Below are positions 41,301 through 53,100 of a stretch of DNA of 64,000 bases, one piece after another. Position 1 is the first letter of the stretch; each line of letters opens with the position of its first letter. A model generated the notes under the pieces. That model was not told where the DNA came from. It did no database searches and worked only from the letters and a program-made list of their open reading frames with translations. Both the position numbers and the translations under genes were made by a program. The DNA is from Lichenostomus cassidix (taxonomy: Eukaryota; Chordata; Aves; Passeriformes; Meliphagidae), in NCBI GenBank assembly GCA_008360975.2, contig CM039184.1:53348797-53412796 (forward strand). Direction: 5' to 3'.

Positions 41301-43260
41301 TCAGGTTTTTCTACATCACACAGAATAATCCGCTTGGTATCAGCAAGGCCAAAAGCCAAAACTAGAGAACAACAAGTAAAATGTATAAATAACCAGCGTG
41401 CAAAACTCTGTATTTTACACTGACCTAGAAAACAATGTGCCTTCAAAGCCAACTACTGGACACTTCTCTTTTTCTCTGTACAGTCCTTCCAAGCTTTCAT
41501 TTGAAATCTACTTATTGCAATGAAAGTTTGAACTCCTGTCATGTTTTAGGTGATAAATTGAAGGAAAAGGTGTGATTTCACAATTATTTATCTAAATGTT
41601 GAACTGAACATGCTTCTAGCACTTCTAACAATAGTTCTGATAAAGTAAAGGCTTCCAATTTTGCAAACATGAGTCCAACACAATATATAAAGACTGTCCA
41701 CCAGAAAGGTTTGGGTTTTATTGCAATAAAACACATACTAGGAGTTGCTGAGCAACTTTTGCACCACTTTATTCCTCACTTTCTTCATCTACAATAGCAA
41801 ATAGGAGGCAGAGGCTTCTGTACTTACTTCCTTGTAATCATAAGTAATCATGTTAAAAAGAAGTTTCTTAAACTCTTCAGATGCCATCAAAACAGTATAG
41901 GTAGTTTTTATGCACATGTCATGGAAGAAGATTGTTCTCATTTTTCCACCTCCAGTGAATAAAAAATAAATTGATTTCTGGCATACATTTATTAAGCTAC
42001 TAATTTCAACATTATTTCTGTTGATACAAAAAAGGGTTTTTTTTTCCTTCTCTGATCTATAATTAGAGCAATTTTAGCCTACAAAGTTCTGCCTATGCAA
42101 GCTCAGCCCTTCAATCAATCCTGATCAGACAGCTTCTTTCTCTCCCAACAAACTTAGTAGTTCATACAAAATATCCTGCTCAGTTAGGAGGCTGAAGTTT
42201 TGCTATAACCAGAAAAGCAGAATTTGGGACATAAATCTGTCTTACAAATCTTTCTCGCAATTCCACTCAACAGTGTTAATCTCTCTATTACTGTGACTAA
42301 ACCTACATAAAATTAAGCCACCCTTCTCTTCATACACAGTTTACTTGTACATTTCCTCCAGAGATGAGAGGTACCATCATTCACTATTTCTCATGGGATG
42401 TTTATTACACCATATCACTTCATATACTTGACATTACTTTTGCCATCTGGTCTCCAAGCAAGAGCTGTCACTTCTTTTCCTGTGTTTTCATTTGGAGGCA
42501 AACTCCACACTCGTTGAAAGTTTGCAAGCCGATGAAGTAAAACCTGCAAAGCAAATACATGGAAGACAAACTTAAACCACATTCTCCCGTTAATAACAGT
42601 TTGTAAATCACTTCAAGATGCATGGGTTTTTCTACCCGTTTTTAATAATTCCTGTTTCTTAAATACCACCTGCTCCTCTAGCAGGTAATTCACTCCTATG
42701 CCTTTAGAAGGCAATACACAGGTTACAGCAATACAGAGAAATAAGCTGAGGCTAGGATAAGGATAGGAGCTCCTAACCAACAGGGGTTACCCATCACCTC
42801 CCCAGCAGACAGCCCGAAAGCACAAGTTTTGTCTTCACGCATGGTCACATACTGCAGTTCCAGCAGAAGAAGTACTTAAAAGTAGATTTCATTTAAATAG
42901 GAAATTTCATGCACTTTAAAATCGCAGAAACAGAGGAAATGAGAGCATCACATATGAATTTGTTTCCAAAATGGAATGCTCAAAATGAAGGGGCAGTAAG
43001 TATTAAGAAGCTTGATTTTAAAAAAAATTGTTGTTCCTAAATGTATGGCCAGGCTTACAAGAAATATGCCCCAAGTAACAGCAAAGGCATCTCGGCCTGC
43101 AGAAGAGGGAGCGCCCGTCCCTGCCGGACTCCTTCCCGGCACCCGCACTCACCTCGCCCGCTCGGTTGGCCAGGGCGATGAGGTCCCTTTTGGGGGACCA
43201 CGACATGAACACCACCTCCTGCGGCAGCTGCTTCTCGCCCACCTGCCTGAAGGCGGGCAT
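26138..43260 (-). CDS. ANAPC4: ANAPC4, anaphase-promoting complex subunit 4 (complete, 28 coding exons)
   Basis: A scaffold subunit of the APC/C E3 ubiquitin ligase that marks cyclins and securin for destruction. Coding exons, 5' to 3': 43153-43260, 42438-42543, 41229-41361, 39931-40005, 39780-39806, 39633-39677, 38311-38395, 37837-37947, 37191-37274, 36847-36933, 36077-36141, 35942-35984, 35758-35834, 35213-35313, 35080-35131, 34719-34774, 33476-33522, 32513-32569, 32294-32350, 31638-31731, 30856-30953, 30290-30351, 30159-30197, 29971-30072, 28927-29004, 28025-28195, 26722-26845, 26138-26353. The sum is 2400 nt: 799 codons plus stop, against about 808 in human. Exons 1-8 encode the N-terminal WD40-type propeller (for example VVFMSWSPKRDLIALAN, GLADTKRIILCDVEKP). 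Exons 9-20 encode the long helical APC4 domain (LSLTCMCEAWEEILMQMDSR). Exons 21-28 complete the protein and end in an acidic tail. All introns are GT-AG except intron 8 (GC-AG). The start MPAFRQVGEKQ aligns with the family and has GCC before ATG. Confidence 0.97.
27208..27368. repeat. ANAPC4 intron 26 copy of the 3' UTR segment
   Basis: Direct-orientation relative of 25,941-26,107, with the same block order (ACAGGGACTGTAT, AGCAGCCAGG, TTAATATTTTCTGTTC). It lies between exon 26 (28025-28195) and exon 27 (26722-26845), has no splice-site role that I can see and is not coding. Similarity fades into unrelated A-rich sequence after about 27,368. Confidence 0.75.
27806..27855. repeat. CCAAA-type low-complexity tract in ANAPC4 intron 26
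   Basis: A/C-only sequence built from imperfect CCAAA units. It is simple sequence with no other signal. Confidence 0.7.
28544..28603. repeat. 30-bp imperfect tandem duplication in ANAPC4 intron 25
   Basis: Two adjacent units each begin CATGAAGGT and contain GT(C/A)TACCA or GTCCACCA-like sequence, with a period of 30 bp. It lies in the intron between exons 25 (28927-29004) and 26 (28025-28195). Confidence 0.7.
32655..33135 (-). mobile_element. CR1 LINE fragment in ANAPC4 intron 17
   Basis: A diverged CR1 segment of about 480 bp, less AT-rich than the flanking intron. Read on the plus strand it shows the antisense CR1 landmarks in order: CTCTCAGCCTGTGCTCACAG, the GCCCTCTGCTGAACTCAT block, CCCAAACTGGAGATGCAAT, CTTGACCTCCTGGCCATGCT, GGGCACACTGCTGGCTCA and CCTTGATGAACTGCAGGAGG followed by CCTCCAGCCTATCT. 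Its orientation is minus, the same as ANAPC4. The octamer end is not present. Open frames across it are non-functional remnants. Confidence 0.85.
37837..37947 (-). CDS. ANAPC4: ANAPC4 exon 8, followed by a GC donor
   Basis: Encodes 37 codons starting VAGSCHGLCLSSDLKSLSV, a strongly conserved ANAPC4 segment, and ending EITYFQ. In transcript sense the 3' boundary reads TTTTCAG followed by GCAAGTAAAC, so the intron starts with GC and not GT. The nearest GT is 4 nt downstream and would break the frame. The acceptor of the following exon (37191-37274) is a normal TAG. Confidence 0.95.
38911..38930. repeat. (TC)10 microsatellite in ANAPC4 intron 6
   Basis: A perfect TC dinucleotide run of 20 nt between exons 6 (39633-39677) and 7 (38311-38395). 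Its length probably varies between individuals. Confidence 0.9.
39780..39806 (-). CDS. ANAPC4: ANAPC4 exon 5, 27-nt microexon
   Basis: In transcript sense it is flanked by ...TTTTCAG and GTAAGAA and encodes only the NYSTTAKIF stretch with split codons at both ends. It lies within a cluster of very short exons (75, 27 and 45 nt). Because 27 is a multiple of three, skipping would delete nine residues without a frameshift. The encoded piece matches the human sequence between the LPKLP segment and the SDEI segment, so I regard it as constitutive. Confidence 0.93.
43153..43260 (-). CDS. ANAPC4: ANAPC4 first coding exon
   Basis: Encodes residues 1-36, MPAFRQVGEKQLPQEVVF through ANRAGE, then a GTGAGT donor. 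The frame is open upstream for another 83 codons because the GC-rich promoter lacks stops. I chose the ATG at 43258-43260 because the conserved family sequence begins there (human has PSFRVVGEKQ after a few extra residues) and the upstream translation is Arg/Pro-rich promoter sequence. Confidence 0.9.
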
Positions 43261-43336
43261 GGCTGCGGAGCTCTGCCGGTACCCGCCGGGGCTCCGCTCC
43301 CGCTTCCGGGGCAGGGCTTCCAGCCGCGGCGAGAGC

Positions 43337-43490
43337 GGGGCGGGCCTCGGCAGAGGGGCGGGCCGCAACGGTGGGGCTGGTGATCTCGGCAGCGGGGCTG
43401 CTGATCTCGGCAGCGGGGCGGGCCTTGGGAGCGGGGCGGGCCCTCGGCAGCGGGGCGGGCCTTGGGAGCGGGGCGGGCCCTCCAGGCAGC
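43337..43490. repeat. GC-box minisatellite in ANAPC4 promoter
   Basis: The decamer GGGGCGGGCC occurs six times, starting at 43337, 43355, 43415, 43433, 43452 and 43470. The last four fall in a near-exact tandem duplication of about 37-39 bp (43415-43451 and 43452-43490), each unit with two decamers separated by TTGGGAGC. A separate short duplication (TGATCTCGGCAGCGGGGC) starts at 43381 and 43402. GGGCGG is the core Sp1/KLF binding site. Confidence 0.92.
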
Positions 43491-43560
43491 GGGGCCGCCG
43501 CCGCCGCACCGAGCCCGAGGAGGCTCGGGGCGGCGGGTCAGGCTCTTCCCACTCCGCCCA

Positions 43561-43919
43561 CTTACTAAGCGTACTAAATACAGTCCTTTTTTTTAAAGCC
43601 CCGTTTCCATTTGGAAATTTCTAAAAAAAAAAGCACAAGGCATCCTGTGAAGACCTCGTGCCTTCCCCTCTGCCTACCCTCACTTACTGCCGTGCCCCAC
43701 GTCCTCCAATACAGATATAAAACCAGAGCATCCGCCAGCACCTCACCTCTCTGCAGTACTCCCCTTAACGTCCAGTACCCACCAAATTAGACAAATAGCT
43801 AACCCTAAATACAAAATTATCACATTATACAAATGTGATGGATGGGCTGTAGTAATTCACTTAGTTGTTTTGGGTTGGTGTTTCTTTGTACCAGTAATGA
43901 CGTATCATAAAAGAACTGT
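43561..43919. other. Spacer between ANAPC4 promoter and ZCCHC4 3' end
   Basis: About 360 bp of ordinary sequence. No further exon, RNA gene or repeat was recognised apart from short A and T runs near 43,588 and 43,624. Confidence 0.5.
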
Positions 43920-43939
43920 CACTTTTAATTCAATCAGAT

Positions 43940-43945
43940 TTTATT
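43940..43945 (-). terminator. Candidate ZCCHC4 polyadenylation signal
   Basis: AATAAA in the ZCCHC4 sense about 90 nt after the stop codon, predicting a very short 3' UTR ending near 43,920. Confidence 0.6.
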
Positions 43946-44033
43946 TTGGATGTTTACATTTACATTTTTAGAAAACTGAATGAAAGGCTGGTAATAAAAA
44001 AATAAATTAGCAACTATGTAACAGCAAGAAAAG

Positions 44034-44157
44034 TCATGTCTTTTTTTTCTTATTCTTTACTTTCTTCTTGGAGAATATGGCATGTTTCATAGCTAATCTT
44101 CTACACATCACCATCTTTAGTCTCTTTTGAGTTTTCTGCCCTTTCTTTTTTTCAGGT
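44034..44157 (-). CDS. ZCCHC4: ZCCHC4 last coding exon, basic tail
   Basis: Encodes a lysine/arginine-rich C-terminus ([12 protein letters not shown] near its start, KNKKKKT at the stop). Human ZCCHC4 likewise ends in a basic tail, probably for RNA binding or nucleolar retention. The poly-A-rich coding strand makes this end prone to length variation. Confidence 0.92.
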
Positions 44158-47100
44158 CTGTAAAGCAAAAAAGGAACATAGAGATTAGAATAAAATGGAG
44201 AACATACTTCTTGTACTGGACAAGTACATTTGCTTGTATTTTAAATAAGTCTATGAATTTTGTGACAGTATGTGAAGTACTGTCACAAAAAGTACAAGGA
44301 ACATTCCATCTTAAAATGTTATGATATTTCAACTTCCCAAAACTGTCCACTTTATTGTCATTAATCTTTAATTTTATGTACTTATTCAGCATTTAAATTT
44401 AAACACATATTGAAAACAAGAAATTTGCTCACCAAATACAAAAAAACACAAATAGAGTTTCATGCTCAACATATAATGCATGAATATATAACAGAAAGAC
44501 TTAGAAGAACGTACATGAAATTTAACACCATTAGGAAGCATCCTGCAATTAGTACAGGACCTAAATACAACTAGCAAGGGGATTGTTTTCTGTCTCTGAC
44601 AAAAGATGTATGTCATAATGCAAAACGTTGAATAATTATAACAAAACATACCAAATTTTTATTAGAAAAAGAAGTCTAAGTTATCTTCTGCAATAAATAA
44701 GCAAAAACTAGCTGATGGCCTGAAAGTACTGAACCATTCTGATACAACTGACAGGACAGTCTCTTACTTGACAGAAGAAACAGATGAGGTTTCATGAATT
44801 TGTTTTAGCATCCTTTTATTATTTTTTTTTTAGCAAAGGAAAAAGAAACATTAAAAGATGTATTTTTATGAGATATATAAAATGAAACATTGCTACCTTT
44901 TGTGTCTAATACTCCCTAAGCAAAACCCTGTTTAGTATCAGTAGGACATAAAGCAATACACCTGCACTCCTCCACCACCCAGCAGGCACCTAGTGATCTC
45001 TTGATACTGATCCAAGAGGCTAATTATTTGAATCTCACTGTGTGAGATTCACTGTGTGAGCTCACTGTGTGAGCTTTAGGGAGGCAAGAGCTGAGCATTC
45101 CCACTGCTACAGCCATTCAAGTCCAGAATCACAGACAAACCCATTACTCTGGAGAGGAATTCACAAAAGTGCAACCAGTTATCCTGAACTGGAAAGGCTG
45201 AGCCATCTGCTGGATCGTGTCTTAGCAAATCCCCTTTCTGCTTTTCAGGTAGTTCCATCTGAAGACAACTGCATGCCTTTTACTTGGCTCTCTTAATACA
45301 TACAAGTATGTGTAGAGTGTTGCTCTGTATGTTACAGGACAGAAATGGAAGAATAAAAGTACCAATGTGACACTCTTTAATGGTGGAGATTTAGATCATA
45401 CTACAAAAATTATCTCAAACACCGGAAGGAAAAAAGCAAAATATGCTACAATGAAACAAAAGAGACAGGAAGCAATAAAACCATTATAGTGACTCTTTTT
45501 TAGGCTCTGTCATGAGGAATTCAGAGGAGATAAAAGTATTCCATTACTTCAATTTTCAATCTTCTTGACAGAGCTCCATGCACCAGTCACCAAATTTGTG
45601 ATCCATACAAATCAGTTTTGAAGCCACAGGGAATTGGGAGCCCCAGTCAGTGACCTGCCTTTTATCATACCCTCCCTTCAGTATATTACTCCCCAGCAAT
45701 GCAGCAAGTGGGCAACAGTGAAAGCTGACATCACCACCTAAGGCCACAAATCATCTCTCTCTGAACTGATTCCATGACGTAAGATCTGATCTCATCCTAA
45801 TGTTATATTTGACAGGATTAGTGCAAATTCACACTTACTGACAAGCTGTTCTGGCACGGGAGAGACTGGGACAGGCACTGCGCTTGTGACCTGCCTTGCC
45901 ACAAACAAAACAGCCAGCATCAGTGTTCTCACAGCTGTGCTTTTGAAGAGTGCAGCAGTTGCAATTGTTACAGTGAAACCAAGCTGCAAAAGACGTAACA
46001 TGATTTATATGATCTTGGGAAAGTTTAAAATGAATATTCTGAAACTAAGCTTTAAATATAGGCCACAATACCAGGTGTTTAATTCTGGATTAGCTTTACA
46101 GAGATGGATGTAGTCACTTTCTGGTCCCTCAGCACATTGCAAAAGGCAGCCAGGTACTTCAGCAGACATTTTGGGCAATTATGTGTGAATTACTTTGCCA
46201 TTAGAACTATTATCCTGCGTGTGATCTTAACAAGAAAAATAGTCCAGATGTTATCATGTCCTTACAAACTGTTATTTTTATAACGGTAACAAAAATGACT
46301 GTTTCAGCTATTTATTCAGAGCTATAAATACAACTAAATTTGTGCATAAAACATAATTTTATCATGATGTCTCGAACATTTTAGTAACTGCCTACTCATT
46401 TATGAAATTCTAATAAAAAAGTTTACAAAATCAGGAAACATTTATATAACAAATGGAAGTATTTCAGTTTTCCCATAACAAATATAAATGGGATTTTGTG
46501 TGCCTCGACAGGAATTTTTACATTTCCACACAATGCAAGTACATCTAAATTAATGAATAGCAACTTGTGTGAAATTGAGACTTTTCCTTTATTCTACATC
46601 TTCTGAATTACTACATTGTACTTCCTTTGCAGAATATTTTCTCTTCTGGCTTGGAAACTCAGTTTCTTTGGACTACGTGTACTTTTATTTAGAAAATATT
46701 TTTCTGTACTTACAGGGTTTTACACATTTTTTGCAAAGAACACAGTGTTTCCATCGTCTGCCATCCTACAAAAGATAAACAAATGTTTTTTTATTTATTA
46801 AACCTCCCCCCACTGATTTTATCTTAAAACAGAACTACTCGTCTATGGTCCCCACTGTTTACAGGCACAAGTCCTCTGTAAGAAGGACTGTAACTCAGAA
46901 ATGACAATCCTGGAATCTGTGAAAACCACAGATGAAAATTATGAAATTAGCAAGTTCTACAACATCAAAGCATAAGAAAAAATACATGTGTCAACAGATC
47001 ACTGGGGAGTAAGCTCTGGTCTAGGTGCCGAGTAGAAAAGTTTTCCTGTCTTCTTTCCAACACAAAGGAAATGGGGAAAGAGAAATTAATTCCCAGTGGG

Positions 47101-50100
47101 TAATAAAAGGTGCCTTGTGAAGGTAATAATAAGTCTATGAAACCAAACAGTTGGGGGTTTCCCATGGAACTCAGCATCAGAATAGGATTTTACCAAAGCA
47201 AGTATTACAGAGTAGTCAGGCTACCTGACTACTGCTGAAACTGCCACTCAAAAAGAAATGAAAATACTTACTTTTGATGTGCATGAATTGCATATCTCAC
47301 AGTGCTGGTTACCAGAACTAACATATCGCTGACATACAGTGCAAAACCTGGGGAAAAAGATGTACTGGTCCATTATTTGCTCACAAAACAATTAATTTTA
47401 TACAAGCTTAACAACAAACATATTCACTTTGTTGAATTACAGATTATGTCTTTGATGCATAAATGACCACTTAAGCCATTTACATACAATACATCCATAT
47501 AGTAAAATTCAGGTGCTTGAAGTCACATTATGAACATTATCAGTAAATGAAATAAAATTCCTCTGTCCTCAATGCTTCTCTTAGTGTTCATTTTTTTAAC
47601 TACTGTCTTAACAACTGATTATCAGACATAGCTCTTGCAGATGTTCACAAAACTTCTACAGACAAAATTCCTACAGACAAACTGAGGAATGTCATCATTC
47701 CACTGGAAAATATAAATGTCTTTTTAGATATTTGAGTTATCCTATACACTGTTTATGTAACATGCAACTTTAGAATGAGACAGAAAAATGTGCTTTTAAG
47801 TCTGGTATCCAGGTTAGGCAAGAATATACTGAACAACACCATTCCAAACTCCTTTGGAGACTTTACGCCCTGATTAAGAACAAAGACACTCTTTTAAAAG
47901 TCACCTGAGCATTAACACATCTTACCTGTATCCCTCTTCTTCAGGAAGCACAATCATACTTGGGGTAAGGTTCGTAAAAATACGGACAGGTGACTGTCTA
48001 CGACCTGTCTTGCCATGTTTATACAGTGCATGATTATCATAGTCTACCTAGAAAAATAAAACCATAAAAAAGAGTCTTAGACTGAATGCTGAGCACAGGC
48101 AGAGCTACTTACATATTTATTATCTTTATATGTGCCTTATGAAATGGTCATGTTTATATAAAATACTCTAACCCCAAATCAGATTACAAATTCTACATCA
48201 AGTTTTTTGTCTCATAGTGGACGCATTTGTAAATTTGTGGAAACATAGTATTAGGCTAGACTCACAATACTTCAATAATCATATTTTACTTATTCTTCTT
48301 TGCTCATTTGCATGGCACACCTAAGATAACATGGCAGTTATTTACCAGAGCAACCCCTTAAAAGAAAGGATCTATACTGTTTGGCTTTTCAGTACAAGAG
48401 GTGACACCTTAATCTATGTCAGAATAATTTATGAAGTTGCAAATTAATTAGTAGTGCTTTTTTCAGCACTGCCTTCAGAGACTTGTCACAAAAATGCTTA
48501 GGTCTGAACACTGGCAGGAATGCAAAGTTTAGTCTAGCTTTTGTTTTCAATTTTCTTCAACAAATTTCCATTCTACAAGACACAAATACATTGCTCAGAA
48601 CATCAATGTCTAAATTCATGCACAGCTGTTAAATGAACAAAATAAACCTTTAGAGTCATGAATAGCCATGACTGAGCTCCCAGAACATACTGAAGTATGT
48701 GTGCTTAAACTACGTACAGAATGGATACAATATTGCACAAGCTGATGCCAGATAATTGTTTTATCACTGACAAGTTCACTTATAAAGTAACTCCAAACAT
48801 TTCCATCACTGTAATTGTACTTTGGTCCTAGCAGTTTTGGAGATGAAAGACTTTAATTTTTTATTTTTTATTTTTTTTTAAACCAGGGCTGAGGACTACC
48901 CCACTGACATTTCAACATCTGTGAAAAATTAAATACTCTTCATCAGGTTACCTCTCACCTCTGCAACATGCACCTGTCAAAATTAGTGCAAATTCTGTTA
49001 CACTGAAAACCTGGCAGAATAAATGAGTTAATGAATAAATGGGTTCATGAATAAATGACAGATGAGCTAAGGTTACATAACAGGAACATGATAAAGTTAT
49101 CATGACTGATAGAAATACAGAATCCAGTCTTCACATGAGCAAGGCCCATCTACAGAGAAATGCTACCATCATACCTGCTTTCTCTCATATTCCTTTCCAC
49201 ACTGCACACAACTGGTATTTAGCATATTCACTGGGTTCAGCCATACCTGGTAATCCATCATACTGAAGCTTGGGAAAAAGTCAAGGATACGAGACTCAAA
49301 GAAGTATGGAAATATCCAGAACATGGGCATCTCTTTTTTGTCATGACCTAGTAATGAAAACACTTTGTTTTACATAGGAAAAAAACATAATATATGAAGC
49401 ATAAGAAATTTACAGCGAACATTCCAAATATGTAAACATGACTATGTACATCATGCTGGGCAGAAGAACCAGTTCCCTTAGGCAACAGGAAGTTTGGGCA
49501 TATTTTGTGTATGTGGAGCTGTAAGTGCCATGTAACTAAACTCTTGATACCCACTTAGGTTGGTAAGTAATGGTACTGGTTTGATAGCCTATTTTTCTCT
49601 ACCTTAAAAGTCCATTTGAATTGCAAGGTAGATTTGCAAAAATAATGGTAATTTAAGACAGATTTTGAAAATTGGGCATTACTGAACTAAAAATATCAGG
49701 AAAATAAATTAGATATGTGCTAGTTCATCTTCAGAAATTATAATATGAGTGTTCTCACATTCACCTGAGTAACAAGAATCACAGACTTATAAATAGATAC
49801 TTTTTCCTTACAGTGACGTTACAGCTCAACCCACCTACCCAGCTGTAATACATACCTTCTTTTTGTGTCTCCTTCCACATTGCCATCAGTTTTTTAAAAC
49901 TAGCAGCCAGTGCTTCCACTAAACCTCCAAATGGGGGATCAGTTACCATAATAACTCTTTCACCATTCTCTTCACACAAGAATTTCCTGCAAGTTTCACG
50001 TGCAGCCTGTAAGAAACAGAGGTTAATTTCCAGAAATAAAGATTCAAGAACTGTGAACATATTGTCTTTAGCAATAAAATGACCACTGCAAAAGTATCAG

Positions 50101-53100
50101 CTTTGAAGACAGACCTTTTTTCCTCTTGTGGAGGTGAATTTCCTCTTGAGTAGCATTAAAACAACACCCACAAAAAACCGCAGTAGATTTGAAGGACTGA
50201 AAACAAGTGCCCTGTTCAGTTAACATATCAAAACAATACTGAAAATCAAGGAATGAGAGTGCCTCCTCTTCAGTAGTTCTCTTCCACTCGATTCAAAGTT
50301 AAAGTTGTCTATTAAATTTATAGTAAATAATGTTGCTTACACACTTGAACTGCTGCTTTTATTAAAATGTTCTTATTTTTTCTCATGTTTTCTACTAGAC
50401 CAGCTATGACTTGCTTACAAAATTCTGCATCAACAACATGCACTTTTTTACCAAAGCACTCAATAAATATTTTGCCTTACCTCTCCACCAAAAAAATGAT
50501 GATTGAACATGTTGTAGTGGCAGAATTCATCCTCGGTGTAAAATTGCGAATATCTGTAAAATGAATTTTGATAGTAGTAGAAAAATATAAACAACTTTTC
50601 ATCTATCCTAAGGGAACGTTAAATATACCTAAAACAGACCCCAAAAAAGAGATCCTCTTTGGGTTCTATTACTGACAACACATACCAATACTGAGAAATT
50701 AAGTATACCTACTTTTCTCATAAACTGGATGCCATTTGTGCATGGGTACAGGAACAGAGATGCAGAGACAAGAAAGGGAAAACAACCACCAATTTATCTC
50801 TTAAAGCAGTAAGAACACATCTTCATACATGTTCTTCATCTAGATAAATATTTGTTAAAGCCTACCTGAAATCAATATCTAGCAGAAGGCTTCTAACACT
50901 GAAATCTTCTTGAGATGCTTTTGACTGGATCATTTCATGAAGCCTGAAGTATAATTGGAACAAGAAATTTAACACATAATCACTGGCTTCAGAAATTATC
51001 TTGCAAGACCAGAATGCCTGGTACATTACTAAGCCTAAAACCAAACAGATAAAGAAAATGGAGTAGTCTAAATTTGGGTGATTCTGTTTGGCTGATACTG
51101 AAAGTTAGAAAAACAGGTTAGTCTTAAAAGACAAGAAGTCAGTGGAGCTTACTGGATCCCCTTGCACAAAAAAAACCCCAAAAACCATAAGCTAAGAAAT
51201 TCACTGTCACTTCCATAAGGAACAAAGAGATCTGAATATGAGATGTGCTGTTATTTGCTGTGCTGCTAGTCTTCTCTGGTATCTTATGAGTCCAAAGCTA
51301 GACCCCACTAGATATTTGGATAATCCTAACCAATTAAAGCATAGTGAATATCTTATTATGGGTGAATCACTGAACATGTAATTATTAGTAAGCTGTACCG
51401 TTTTGAGAGAGAAGTATCATTTGAAAGTGTAACAATTCTCATCGATGTACCTGGGTGTTCCAACAGAGAGCACTCGTCTGAATCCTAAATCCGTAAGGAG
51501 ATTCAGTAGGAACTGGCAACTTCTGTCTGCAAATAAATACTGTGCATTTGTTTTTTTATTCTCCAGTGGATGCAGAAGTTGACTGGGACTTTTCAGCTGG
51601 GCAGTGGAGATATCACACAGGAACTGGTGATCCGAGTGTTTTTCCCATTCTGCTGGCAATAGCAATTGCTGGCATTCCTGACAAAACCTCCTCTTTGATA
51701 ATGGCAACAGAACAAAATTCTTGTACCTTTAAATGCAAAAGACAATACAGAACAAAGTTTGAAAAAAGCCTCTATCAAAGATAGCAAGGGGAGCTGTGGA
51801 GAGGGTTTCATAAGAGTTCAGACATTTAAACAGACAATACAGTTCACATTGCTCTTGCTAAACTCCATGCAAATGAAGTATTATTTATGAAAAAATACTC
51901 AAAGGACACTTTGAAATGCATAAAATACAGTGACCAAGTATACTGAGAATGCCCATAGAATAACTGGATTACAGAGTGAAGACTCCATCAACTATCAGCA
52001 AAGGCCTGTCTGTTTATACATAAAATTTGGACAATATTTGTTACTTTACTACTTTTGCTTCTTTTCACAATGTTAAGCCTGTTATTTTTGCTCACTAAAG
52101 TCAGGAATAATTTTTTAACAGGAACTGCTACAGACCTGTTGGTAGCACATTATGAGCACTAACATAAGAATGACTATACATACAAAAAAAAAAATCAGAT
52201 GCAAACCCCCAAAGTCCTGGGTTGAAAACACCATGCTCCAATTAAATGTTTCAGGCTATTTTCCTTCCCATTGCCATACAACAGTTCTTATTTTTGTCTA
52301 AATTTTTTCTTGTATTTGTCCAAACTCCTCTTTCCATATTTTAAAGAATGCTGAAATGTTATCTCTACATTCAGAGAACCTAAACCTGTATTACTTCATT
52401 TTTACTGAAGAAAACATACATTAACGATACCTGTCCACATTCTGTCTGTGTGTAAAAGAAGGCTGATGATTTCTATTATATTCTTCACGTGCTGCAAGCC
52501 TAGCTTCCGACACCTGTAAAATTTGCATATATGAAAAGTTACAAGACAAGCAGCTACTGCAATTGTACATCAAATCTCAGCATTTAAAAATGGTGTGCAT
52601 CAAAGGTCTCATTAGCTACTTTGCAAGGAAAAATGATCACAGTTTTTGCTGCTCAGAAGAACAAGTACCTCTGCAGCACAGGAGCATGCTGCAAAACAAC
52701 ACAAGCCTCTCATTGTGATTTTAAATTTTGCATTTCATTCTTCTATCACATACTCAGGATAAAACTCCAAACGAGATTATGATGAAGACAGAAAGAGTCA
52801 TCCTTTCTATTAATGTGCACCAGCAGTTGTGTTCCCTCTGAAGAACTATGATCTGATCCTGAAAAACTGATGATAGTAGAAATGTTGCCCAAGTCTTTTG
52901 TGTGTAATCGTTTTGAAAGCATGACAGCTCTTTGTTATGATCTGGACCTGATTCTTTAACATTTCAGTCTCTCACACTCTTTTCCGAGTCTTCTACTTTA
53001 TCCCCACAAAACATACTCATGGTTTCACAACAGTTTCAAGACATTTGGTCAAAACTTATGGAACTGTTTTGCTTAAAGGAAGAGACAGTAAAATTTAATA

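Larger units (their letters stand above)
43080..43560 (-). promoter_or_regulatory. ANAPC4 CpG-island promoter
   Basis: A GC- and CpG-rich block that covers ANAPC4 coding exon 1 and about 300 bp upstream of it. It contains repeated GC boxes and no evident TATA box, typical of a housekeeping promoter. Transcription presumably starts between about 43,270 and 43,560 and runs leftward. The 3' end of ZCCHC4 lies just upstream, near 43.92 kb. Confidence 0.85.

Noticed and set aside
43012..43624. Plus-strand frames of 120-150 codons over the ANAPC4 CpG island
   Set aside because: They are antisense to ANAPC4 exon 1 and its promoter minisatellite. The Gly/Arg/Ala repeats are translations of GC boxes.
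44258..44290. microRNA precursor
   Set aside because: The stem is only 13 bp; a miRNA precursor needs about 22 bp or more with bulges.
51727..52430. Possible U12-type intron in ZCCHC4 (donor GTATCGTT)
   Set aside because: The donor resembles GTATCCTT, but no TCCTTAAC-like branch site precedes the acceptor, so it is an ordinary U2 intron.
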